Positions 1 to 10,300 of a stretch of 64,000 nucleotides of DNA are shown here, piece after piece. The number at the start of each line of letters is the position of its first letter. The first letter of the stretch is position 1. Location of the stretch: NCBI GenBank assembly GCA_964019695.1, contig OZ026522.1, positions 57,312,811 through 57,376,810 of the forward strand, read 5' to 3'. The notes beneath the pieces are model-generated. The model had not been told where the DNA came from. It saw only the letters and a list, made by a program, of their open reading frames with translations, and searched no databases. A program made the translations under genes and the position numbers. This DNA comes from Loripinus fragilis. Lineage: Eukaryota; Mollusca; Bivalvia; Lucinida; Lucinidae.

Positions 1-2
1 AT

Positions 3-800
3 GCTTCTAGATCTGCAAGTCAACAAAAGGATAAGAAACTTAAAGATTCTTCCGATGTTCGGTTAGCACAACAGAAGCCAAAGAAGAAATCTTCAGCTCG
101 AGGGGCAAGTCAACATACGGATAAGAGTGAACATTCTTCCGATGTACAGCTAGCACGACCGAAGGCAAAGAAGAAATCCCCAGCTCAAGTGGCAAGGGAT
201 CGTGCCAGGCGAAGAGAGTTCTGGAAGCATATGCGACTTCCCAGACAGCTAAGAGCTGAGAATCTCGCCTTGCACTACCGACTATTAGCAGAAGCACAGA
301 CGGAAGCCAGTCCACAGTCCCCCGTGGTCAGTCAGTCAGAGTCAGCGAACTCCAGCTGCTTGGATCGTACATCTGATGGTTCTAAGTCATACCAGCTGCA
401 AGAAACAGAGACGGTAGCCAGTCCACAATTTTCTGTGGTCAGCCAGTCAGAGACAGAGAACTCCGCCTGCTTGGATCGTACATCTGATGTTTCTCAGTCT
501 TCCAGATATTTAACCATTGACAGTGACGTTGTCAACACACTTTTCACAGCTCAAGTTCAATCGGATTTAAATAAACTGTCTGCAGAGGCTGCAGTTGAGC
601 ATTATAGTATTTCAGTGGATAAATGTGACAATTTGGAAATTGTGTGTACACGCTGTTTGAAAAAAGGAAGTTTGACATCGTTACGCCGCTGTACAGGCTG
701 TAAAAGCTCCAGCTACTGTAGCAAAGACTGCCAGAGATCAGATTGGCCCTCGCATAAGCAGCTGTGCAAATCAATCCAATCTCAAAACCTGCAAAATTAA
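3..800 (+). CDS. MYND-type zinc-finger protein, 3' part (5' end outside window)
   Basis: The frame is open from the window edge to TAA at 798-800 (265 codons), so the start lies upstream; the ATG at 189 is internal. The C-terminal 41 residues (nt 645-767) are a canonical MYND finger with spacing CX2C-X11-CX2C-X5-C-X3-C-X7-H-X3-C and the usual aromatic/basic tail. MYND fingers are protein-protein interaction modules. Ahead of it are two kinds of internal duplication: a Lys/Ser-rich unit repeated at about nt 15-105 and 105-180, and a Ser/Gln-rich unit (core VVSQSE) repeated at about nt 305-370 and 415-490. A basic stretch (RDRARRREFWKHMRL) lies between them. I see no catalytic domain, membrane segment or signal. 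Downstream the tetraspanin starts 489 bp away on the same strand. The MYND call is firm; the protein's role is unknown, and a lineage-expanded or transposon-carried gene is possible. Confidence 0.8.
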   Translation, partial: ASRSASQQKDKKLKDSSDVRLAQQKPKKKSSARGASQHTDKSEHSSDVQLARPKAKKKSPAQVARDRARRREFWKHMRLPRQLRAENLALHYRLLAEAQTEASPQSPVVSQSESANSSCLDRTSDGSKSYQLQETETVASPQFSVVSQSETENSACLDRTSDVSQSSRYLTIDSDVVNTLFTAQVQSDLNKLSAEAAVEHYSISVDKCDNLEIVCTRCLKKGSLTSLRRCTGCKSSSYCSKDCQRSDWPSHKQLCKSIQSQNLQN

Positions 801-1288
801 CTGTAATAGCTCAATTTGTACATAGAACTTCTGGTGAAGGTGTTTGAGACTTTTGAAACTAACTGAAAAAGCTCATTCTTGTACATAGAACTTCTTGTGG
901 TGTTGGAATACTTATTCAATTGATTACTCACTGTGTATTCAATTGATTACTCACTGTGTAATATAGTACACTGGTGTTGGTGACATTTAGTGTTTAGAAC
1001 ATTTTATCCATCGTCCCCCTTTTACCGGTTTATCCGGGTGGTCCGACAAATCAACGGACGAACTCTAAGAAACAAAGAAGAAGAAGATGGCAGTTGCGCC
1101 TAAAAGTCAACGGCGAATATCTTTCCGGAAATTACCGAAACGTTACGAATAGATATTTTCCGAATCGGCTCAGACTCACATGACCAATTAAAAATTCAAT
1201 AAACAATCATCTAAGAGACCGTTTAAAACAAAATAACCCCATTTATTTGTCATCTTAGACTGTGAGACACTAAGATCGGAATTAAGCA
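801..1288 (+). promoter_or_regulatory. Intergenic region: MYND-gene 3' UTR and presumed tetraspanin promoter/5' UTR
   Basis: No ORF or recognised repeat fills this 488-bp gap. It contains two tandem partial duplications (around 818-900 and 905-960) and a purine-rich run at 1066-1092. There is no clear TATA box or AATAAA signal. The tetraspanin start codon at 1289 sits in an acceptable context (AGCAATGG). Promoter assignment rests on position only. Confidence 0.35.
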
Positions 1289-1351
1289 ATGGCTGCGTGT
1301 CCAAGCGTGACTTCAAAGATCTGTTTGACAGTGATAGGATTTATATTTTGG
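1289..1351 (+). CDS. TSPAN3: Tetraspanin exon 1 (start, N-terminus, first half of TM1)
   Basis: It encodes 21 residues beginning MAACPSVTSK and ending GFIFW. The Thr-Ser-Lys before the membrane segment and the terminal Phe-Trp are typical of tetraspanin first exons. The donor GTAAAT follows directly at 1352. The phase (0) fits exon 2 exactly, and the summed exon length gives the normal family length, which supports this start. Confidence 0.88.
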
Positions 1352-4300
1352 GTAAATCTGAAAGAAATCAAAAGTGTACCTCTTTTCGGAAAGCACTAAT
1401 TTTAGTAAACAGAGCGAATGCATGTAGTATAACTCATCTCTTTTAGTTAATAAAGATCTATCATAGGTTGTGCAATTAGATACCTGACCCCCCCCCCCCC
1501 CCCCCCCTCACAAGGGCCTCGTCGCAGCCGAGAAAACCTGTCTTTGGGGTTTTGCGAACAACAGGCGCAGACAAGCCTGCATATCCTTTGTATTCTCATT
1601 TTGGAAAGTACCATATCTAAGCTTGCTACAAGCAAAATTTCAGTTTTCTAGCTAGTCTCTGTAGCTGAGGAGACTGGTTTGAGTCTCGCTTTGTCGGAAA
1701 CCCCAATGACAGGTTTTGTCGCCATGAGGCCCACATGATACATGTGGTAGCGGGTCAAGTCGGCCTGAAGTCAAGTCGGCCCGTGAGTCAAGTCGGCCTT
1801 GGGTCAACTCGGCCTGAGTCAACTCGGCCTGGTGTAGATTCCATTTTAACCTTTGAAAATAAATGTTTGGTCACTAATTAATGAAAACGTATTTTCTAAT
1901 TGACAAACGTTGCAATTAAAAGCTCTTGATGGATATATTAAAGGTTAACATTCTACATGATTAAAGGTAATGACTGCCTTTAATCAAATGATAGTTTTCG
2001 CACTTTTTGTCATGCGCGAGTTCCCATATCTGGCAAACAAGGCAATAAATGTTTTCTGAACATTTAATTTGTAAAATCAGTGTTGACAATTAAAAGTCTG
2101 ATCAAAGCAATTTACATGAAAGGTGCCGATGACGATTAGTGCGGTCAGGGACACTCTATTTACTGACATCAACTGGTATCAAGTGTCCCTGGTATAGAAA
2201 ATTGATTAAGCTGCGCATAAATATTATTATGTTTCTTAGCATCCTTTCTTCAACTTTTTGTGTATACACTCTTTTAATAAGCACATTCCCACCAGGCTTA
2301 ATATGGGACCAGGCCGACTTGACCCGGGCCGACTTGACTCAGGCCGACTTGACCCAAGGCCGAGTTGACCCGCATTCATACATGTAGGTTCACTAGGTTG
2401 AACCTCACTTGAATGCTGTGACGTTGCAGACTGATACGCTGCTTAGCGATGATCATGGGGTGCCTAGTTTCCGGGAAAGACTAGAATTTCCGAAAAGACC
2501 ACTGAAATACCGGAAAGGCCAAAGAATATATAGTTAGACCATACAAGGGATCAGGCGAATTACGTTTTACCAGAGCTTTTACTGCTGCAATAAAGGCTCA
2601 GGTGAGTCTGCACTTGCCACATGCCCCCACCTTAATCCACAGCTCTATTTTTTAAATTCCCTGTTTGGTTCACCCTGGCCACTGATCAATTTTCATTAAT
2701 CATTAAAAGTTTTCGCAATTTGCCGATCCATCCATCAATGTTTCCCTATTATTCTTTGGTCTCCGGTATTTCAGGGGTCTTTCTGGCAATTCAAGTCTTT
2801 CCAGTAAATCTAGGTACCGATGATCGTGTGCAGCTCCCTAGATAAGCTTTTGGGTCAATTAGGTATTACGCAACCTGGTTATCCTCAATTGCTTACTTGC
2901 AAAAAGATTTGCATATTTCTTTTAATGCCACGTTTTTTTACAGTTCTTACTGAATAAAGCCACAATGAATGTGCCGGCATATTCACTTCCATCGTCTGCC
3001 TTTCTAGAGAAATGCAGGTTCACTTGGCTTTGGGTCAACTTAGCCTGAGTCAAGTCGGCCTGGGTCAACTCGGCCTGGCTTGAGGAAATAATGTTTGGTC
3101 CTATCATGTTAATATTACTCAATGGCCGGGTCCATGAATTTTGCTGGTTTTCGTAGCTCATCTCAAAAGTAGCGATAATTACATTATGGTTAATCTTGTA
3201 TTAGTTCGTACACTCGAATAGTTTGAACACCATAATTATTTATGATTGTCAGCCAGAAATGTCATGTATCAGTTTGTACAGTGGTATAACGCCCCCGATA
3301 ACACCATGCAATAAAATCTATAAACCATTTACATTGGTTTACAGATTTAGTAGCATTACGTAATGATGTCCATTATAACGTTAGGTAAACAGTGATTCAT
3401 TTACAATTTTGGGCTTATGGGTCCTGGGACTCGCTGTTTCCAATATCAATGAGTCCAACTGCAATACAAACTTATGAGTCCAGAACACTATTTTTAATAC
3501 TATTGCATCCTGGGACTCGCTGAAATAAAAACTTTGCATCCCAGAGACAATATTATGCGCAAACTATGCAGGATGGGCAGGTAACAAAATTACTGGGTAA
3601 AAGATATCAAAATCTTGACATTTCACACCAAAAATGTGATCTTTAAGTACTTTTAATGTCTATCATTCGTGCTCCTGTATTATTGAATTCATGAAGCTTG
3701 TTGCAAAAAAGAGATAAAATGCTCAACAAGCCTCACATTTTATTTCTTTTCCTCAATTTGTTTAATAAATTCAATAAAACATGGGCACTCAATCAATGTA
3801 AGACCCTGTATTTATTGTTTTTATTGTTTTTTCAGGCTGCTGCTGCAGGTCTAATTTTTATGGGCGCATGGGTGTATCACACCTACAACCACTTCAGTGA
3901 ATTGACGACAGCGAACCTGACACTGATTCCCGCTGCCATAGTGATTTCAGTTGGAGTCTTTCTTTTCATTATTGGTTGTCTTGGGTGTATTGCTGCCTGC
4001 AAGGAGAATAAATGCCTCTTGGCTATAGTAAGTAAGGAGTTAGATGCCAGTTTTTTGTCAACACAGGCCTCCCGATAAGAGTGCGTATTGGAAAACTATT
4101 TTCTTTATTTCTCATCTAAAATATAAGTTATGGGTGCTCAAAAGAACCGTCTCAATGAGACGGTTCTTTTTAGCACACAAAACACATGTTTAAATTGAAT
4201 CAGAATTTGATGGGTAAGAAAATAATTACAATTTTATGCTCATAAAATCTCCTTATCTGAACCTATGTTAACATTAGGCAAAGGAGGCTATTAAAATGGG

Positions 4301-7300
4301 TCCATCTATCTGTTTACCAGCAGGCGATTCTCATGAAATATCATGCCTTATTTGTTATTTTTAAAAAAATATCAAAATTTGAAATTTTCGTCTGCTGCAA
4401 ATTTTAGGTGGCACTTTAAAGGTTAACTTCTGACGATGTGCATGTGGTTTGGACATTTCTGTTGTAAAAGTTATCTATTAACCCTTCTTGCATAAAAAGC
4501 CATGCTACACTCTGTTAACAGTCATGTTTTAACTGGAACAAACACATGTATTAACAAGGCAATTAACATGCTGTTAATGCACAGCTTTTAGACTTTACAT
4601 ACTATATTATGCATTCCTGGGCTGGCAATAAATAAACAGCACAATAGTGAACATAATGTAGTGATGTCAAGATGATGTAAGTCCTTGCTCTGGGACTGCT
4701 ATTTTTAAAACCTATGTATCTTTCATGCTTTAATGCGCCATTATAGGTACTACAAAAATTGAACTTCTTGAAGCATTTTCCCATAAGTTTTCAAGCATCA
4801 ATTTTACTTCATGTAATAATAGCAATCAAACATGCTTTTCGGATACATTAATATTTGCTAAGCCCCTTGTTGTTGTTTTTCTTCGAAACCCTCACCTTTA
4901 AGGCTTGGATTACAAACCATCCTCGGGGCACAGCAAATGTTAAAGCATAAAAAAATCATGTTTGATTTCTATACATGTATCATGCAAAATCTGGATATAC
5001 CATGTTTGGCAAACAGCATAGATCCAGATCGGCTGATTTCTGAGGAGGCCATCTGATCAGGATCCACACTATTTTTTCCACCCTTATTGTAATTGTAGGC
5101 TTATAACTGGAATGCTGCAGGTAAAAAGGATAGAAAATTTGGGAGGAGTTTAGTACATAAATAGTAACCAGCATAATAGGGTTAACATATATGTTTACCT
5201 GGCAAAGGTCTAGATAAAAACACATTTTTTAGCATAAAAGTGTAAAAATTTCTTAATAAACTGGAAAAACTGATCATTCAGAAATAGAGAGAACCTACAA
5301 TTTTAGAAAACAGCAGACTCGGTTTTATTGAGCCTGTTCATTAGAACTAATAGAAAGTGCAACAATTCCCACGACCCCCAGGCACCGGCTTAAGCGGTAT
5401 TCTGCCCAATATTCCCGAAGGACCAGAATATGAAAATCTATCAACACTACATGTATATCGATGCACTGGGAGAATTTAAAAGAACTGCATCATTGAGACA
5501 TTCTTATATACATGTATGAGCCTTTATAAAGTCCCTATTTTACAGGTAAGAAAATAGAAGCTGCAACCTCTAAAATTAGTACATGTATAAAAGTAAGTAA
5601 GAGTGCAAAGATCAGGAATCGATACAATCAAGTACCGCACCTGACCCAGGATACCAATGGGAAAGTGACAAACTGACAGTTAGACACCACAAACAAGAGC
5701 CAAGAGGTCAGCCCTTTCCCAGCAGGTGACCACAAAGCACATGTAAACAGACCCGCACAAGGACATAGCAAACACAAGACAGAACAAAAACATAAAAGAT
5801 CCACAAAAGAAGTACCACCTTGGAACGGTCAGTAAAATATTTTACTGGAGGGCTTAAACCGGTTTTACCGCGCCAACCTCACCCTTAATTCAGATGTGGA
5901 TCAAGACACATAGATATTTGGTTTGCATGAAAGACCCCTAACTTATCAATGCATCATCTCCTAAAACATGTAAATCAAGATATAACAAGGAGATAAAGCA
6001 AAGATAAGGACTCAACAGTAAATAAAACTGAATACAGGAGCAAAAGAAATCCAACAGGTAAACCCCGGTGGGCCCGACAAACAGCCAAAGTTTGTAACAG
6101 AAGAAATTTTGTGCAGCTAACCATTCAAGTGTTCAGATAGCTAGTCAACTTTTTCACCCTTTACTCTTCCTTAAAGAGTAAGTCGTAAATGATCATGATG
6201 AGAGGAGTGTAGTACATAAAAAGTAACCAGCATAATAAGGGTTAACACAGGACTCCAGATAAGAGTGCATAACTGAAGATTAAATTTCTTATTTCTCAAC
6301 CAAAACATATGTTGTGCGTACTCAAAAGAACCGTCTCAATGAGACGGTTCTTTTGAGCACCCAAAACACATGTTTTAATTGATGGATAAGAAAATTATCG
6401 CAATTTTAAGCTAAAATGTTTTAACTGGCCCTATGGTTAACATGTATATGTGGCTTTTGGTTTTTCTTTGCAGTTCTTTTCTCTCCTGTTGGTGGTTCTG
6501 ACAGCCGAAGTAGTGGCTGGTGTACTGGGGTATGTCTTCAGGCAAGATGTAAGTACTGGTTCAAAGAGGGTTTTGACCCTTTCCTAAATGAATATTCAGT
6601 GGTAGAGTGCTTGACTTGAGACCAAGGGGCTGCGGGTTTGAGCCTCATCGGTGTCACTGCGTTGTGGTCTTTGAGCAAGACACATCTATCCTAGCTTAGA
6701 ACTGGTTCAACCCAGGAAGACCGGTCCCTACATAACTGAAAGATTGTTGATGGGACGTAAAGAATCAAATCAAACAATAATGAATATTCATGATCTGCTC
6801 CACCCACTATGATAAATTTTCATGTTGGTATATAGTACAAAGAAATTACTTGTACGGTCCATTAGTACATATGTCCATAGGCAAACAGTAGAGCCTGAGT
6901 AGGCATCTCTTATAAGAGCTGCCTAATCTGGGTCTGCTCTGTTTGCAAAAGTGTTTAAAGTCATCTCTATGTGTTAAAGGGTTAATAAAGGTCTACTGGT
7001 CCAGAGAAACAAGCTTTTCTGAACACAAAAATGTTATTATTTTCTTATTGATTTAAAAGTGTTTTGAGTGCTCAAAAGATGCATCTCATTGAGGTTGTTT
7101 TGAGTAGCCATAGCATTTATTTTGGTTGGCCTGTTTAGGTTTTTAAAAAAAAGTATGAAAAACCGCATATCTGGAGATTTGAATTGGTACTGAATTTTGT
7201 GTTTTTGGTTCAAGGCTTAATATCGCCTAGCTTGTGAGTCGTTATAGTTGATAATTGGACTAGTGTTAGATTTTGTCCAGTATTGCGTCAACTTGCTTGT

Positions 7301-10300
7301 GCTACCAGCCCAACCCAAAGCAGTATTCATGAGGTCTTTGTCACACACTCAAGAAGAACTTTCAAATTAAAATGTTTGGTTAGAATTCTTTTTATGATTT
7401 TTTATCTCATTTTTGAGTGTGAATTTTGTTCATACATGGACTTCTGGTATAATAATATATAATTGGAGACTAAATTAATCACAGAGCCACGACAAACTCC
7501 TTAGGGCCAACATTTTGCCTCACATTTAGACTGCATTGTGTATATGAAAATCAGGGTCTACTTGGTTTGCTACAATAAAGTATTCTTCAGGGACAGAAAT
7601 AGAATGTTAAATTATACAAAAAATGTACCATCAAATCCAGATAAATGTGCGTAACTGAAAACTATTCCTCAACCAAAACATATGTTGTGGGTACTCAAAA
7701 GAACCGTCTCAATGAGACGGTTCTTTTGAGCACCAAAAACATATGTTTGATTGCTGGGTAAGAAATAATTATAATTTTACGCTCAAAAAATTTTGCTTAA
7801 CTGGACCTATGATCAAATAAGTTCAGAAAGCACAAGACGTTGGTACTATTGCATTGTTGAGCAACCAAGGCTGAGGCGTGCCAGAGCCACACAAAGTATG
7901 GATGTAGATGAAGACACTGATTAAAATTAAGAATTAAGATAAAATATTTAGAACTGTTGTCATACTGGATACTGCTGTGGCAAAATGAGTGTTTATAGAA
8001 GGCTTGCGCATATGTGGTATGCACAGAAATCTAATGGGCTGCCCTAAATGTAGTTTTATTTTGTTATTTAGATGAAGAGGGCTGTGGATGATGGTCTTAG
8101 AGATGCCCTAAATAAGTATGATGCGAAAGGCAATGTCTGGAAAGATCAGATTGACTACCTGCAGAGTGAGGTAAGGTTATTCACAGGTTTAGATAAACCA
8201 AAAGTTTCAACATATAATTGTAAATATTTTCTTACACATAATTTTTAGCATATGTTTTGGGTGCTCAAAAGAACTGTCTCATTGAGACAGTTCTTTTGAG
8301 TACCCACAACAATTATTTACCCCCCAGTGCACTTGCTATTGCTTGCAAACAAAATATGAGCAAATATTAAACATTTTCCTGGCAGTATTAAGCAATTTTT
8401 GTTATCTGCTCTTCTCATCTGCTTATGTTCTGAGGTAAAAAAAAAAAAAAGGAATGGACAATAAGGGTTAGTCGTGTTCAAGCCATGGACAGAGCCCAGG
8501 AGTCTATAGTGGTGGCAGCCCTGGCTAGATTCCTCAGTCACGTTCTTGTACATTTACCACTTCAGTCTGGTCAGGACTTGCCACCCAGTTGTCAAAAACG
8601 AGAAACCCCATACATTAGCATGCGCTTCTCCAGTACAGCAGGCATAAGCAGCATGTCTCTGTCCACGGAAGTTTCAGTCTCCTATACTTTCGTGGCCAAC
8701 AACCAACATGAGCAAGAAGAGACTGCTTAGCAACCATTACGTCAACAGACGTAATTGCCAAATGTACTAAGCAGCTACAATCGCTTAAATGGGTCAAGAT
8801 GAGTTTGGATCAAGACGACCACCCCCAGTCACTTTCTTTTTATTGTTCACTCACGGACGTCTTCCCAGATTCATTGCAGACAACATCTTTCATACTCCAA
8901 ATAGAATTCCCCAAACGGTGAATACTCACCTTGGCCCCACATAATTTATCCACATGCCGGGGAGTTCAGCAATGTTGTCCATCATAAACCTAACGTGACA
9001 GTCTTAGATGATTGGAATATTTGTTTATGTGTCTGTAGGCCTCCTATTTTGGGTCACAATAGGCGTTTATATTGTCATGGGAACTGGTAAGATGGGGGCC
9101 AGACACAGCCCGCCAGCCCCCAGGAATACACTCCAGAAGCAAGGCCCCACCCTACAAATTCTACTGCAAAGAAAAGACTGGTCGTAGGTGCAGCCCCTGA
9201 GCGGGTTTCTGAAGCTGGTGAGCCGATTTTGTGCCGTTTTTGGGAGCATACCGCATCACCTTTGAGGCGGCTCCCCAAGCCAATTTTGGAAGCCAGGAGC
9301 CGTTTTTTGGCCTGTTGCCAGGGAGCCATGTAGCCTCACTTTGAAAACGGCTCCAGGAGCCATTTTTGGGAGCCTAGAGCAGCTTTTGGAGCCGCTTCCC
9401 ACGACTATATAAAGCATGTATGATTGCTGTTCAGGCATCATTGGACTCACGACCACAGAGTCCAAAACATAGCAGGAAACCCCTGAAGAGTCTTCTTATA
9501 GACGAAACCTAGGTCGGGTTAGTCGTGTTCAAGCCATGGACAGAGCCCAGGAGTCCATAGTGGTGGCAGCCCTGGCTAGATTCCTCAGTCACGTTCTTGT
9601 ACATTTACTACTTAAGTCTGGTCAGGACCTGCCACCCAGTTGTCAAAAACGAGAAACCCCATACATTAGCATGCGCTTCTCCAGTACAGCAGGCATAAAC
9701 AGCATGTCTCTGTCCACGGAAGTTTCAGTCTCCTATACTTTCGTGGCCAACAACCAACATGAGCAAGAAGAGACTGCTTAGCAACCATTATGTCAACAGA
9801 CGTAAAATGCCAAATGTACTAAGCAGCTACAATCGCTTAAATGGGTCAAGATGAGTTTGGATCAAGACGACCACCCCCCAGTCACTTTCTTTTTATTGTT
9901 CACTCACGGACGTCTTCCCAGATTCATTGCAGACAACATCTTTCATACTCCAAATAGAATTCCCCAAACGGTGAATACTCACCTTGGCCCCACATAATTT
10001 ATCCACATGCCGGGGAGTTCAGCAATGTTGTCCATCATAAACCTAACGTGACAGTCTTAGATGATTGGAAACGTTGTTTATGTGTCTGTAGGCCTCCTAT
10101 TTTGGGTCACAATAGGCGTTTATATTGTCATGGGAACTGGTAAGTTTGGGGCCAGACACAGCCCGCCAACCCCCAGGAATACACTCCAGAAGCAAGGCCC
10201 CACCCTGCAAATTCTACTGCAAAGAAAAGACAGGTCGTAGGTGCAGCCCCTGAGCGGGTTTCTGAAGCTGGTGAGCCGATTTTGTGCCGTTTTTGGGAGC

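Noticed and set aside
3698..3835. ATG at 3698 as the tetraspanin start
   Set aside because: The first 46 codons lie in a dispersed repeat, and a clear acceptor at 3835 and a matching first exon at 1289 explain the gene better.
4134..8302. CRISPR-like array from repeated CAAAAGAACCGTCTCA units
   Set aside because: Spacing is irregular, over kilobases, each copy lies in a ~200-bp MITE, and the genome is eukaryotic.
9075..9465. Minus-strand ORFs of 60-98 codons in each retrozyme unit (also at 10120-10510 and 11165-11563)
   Set aside because: They recur because the DNA repeats; they overlap in several frames, have no domain and oppose the promoter and ribozymes.
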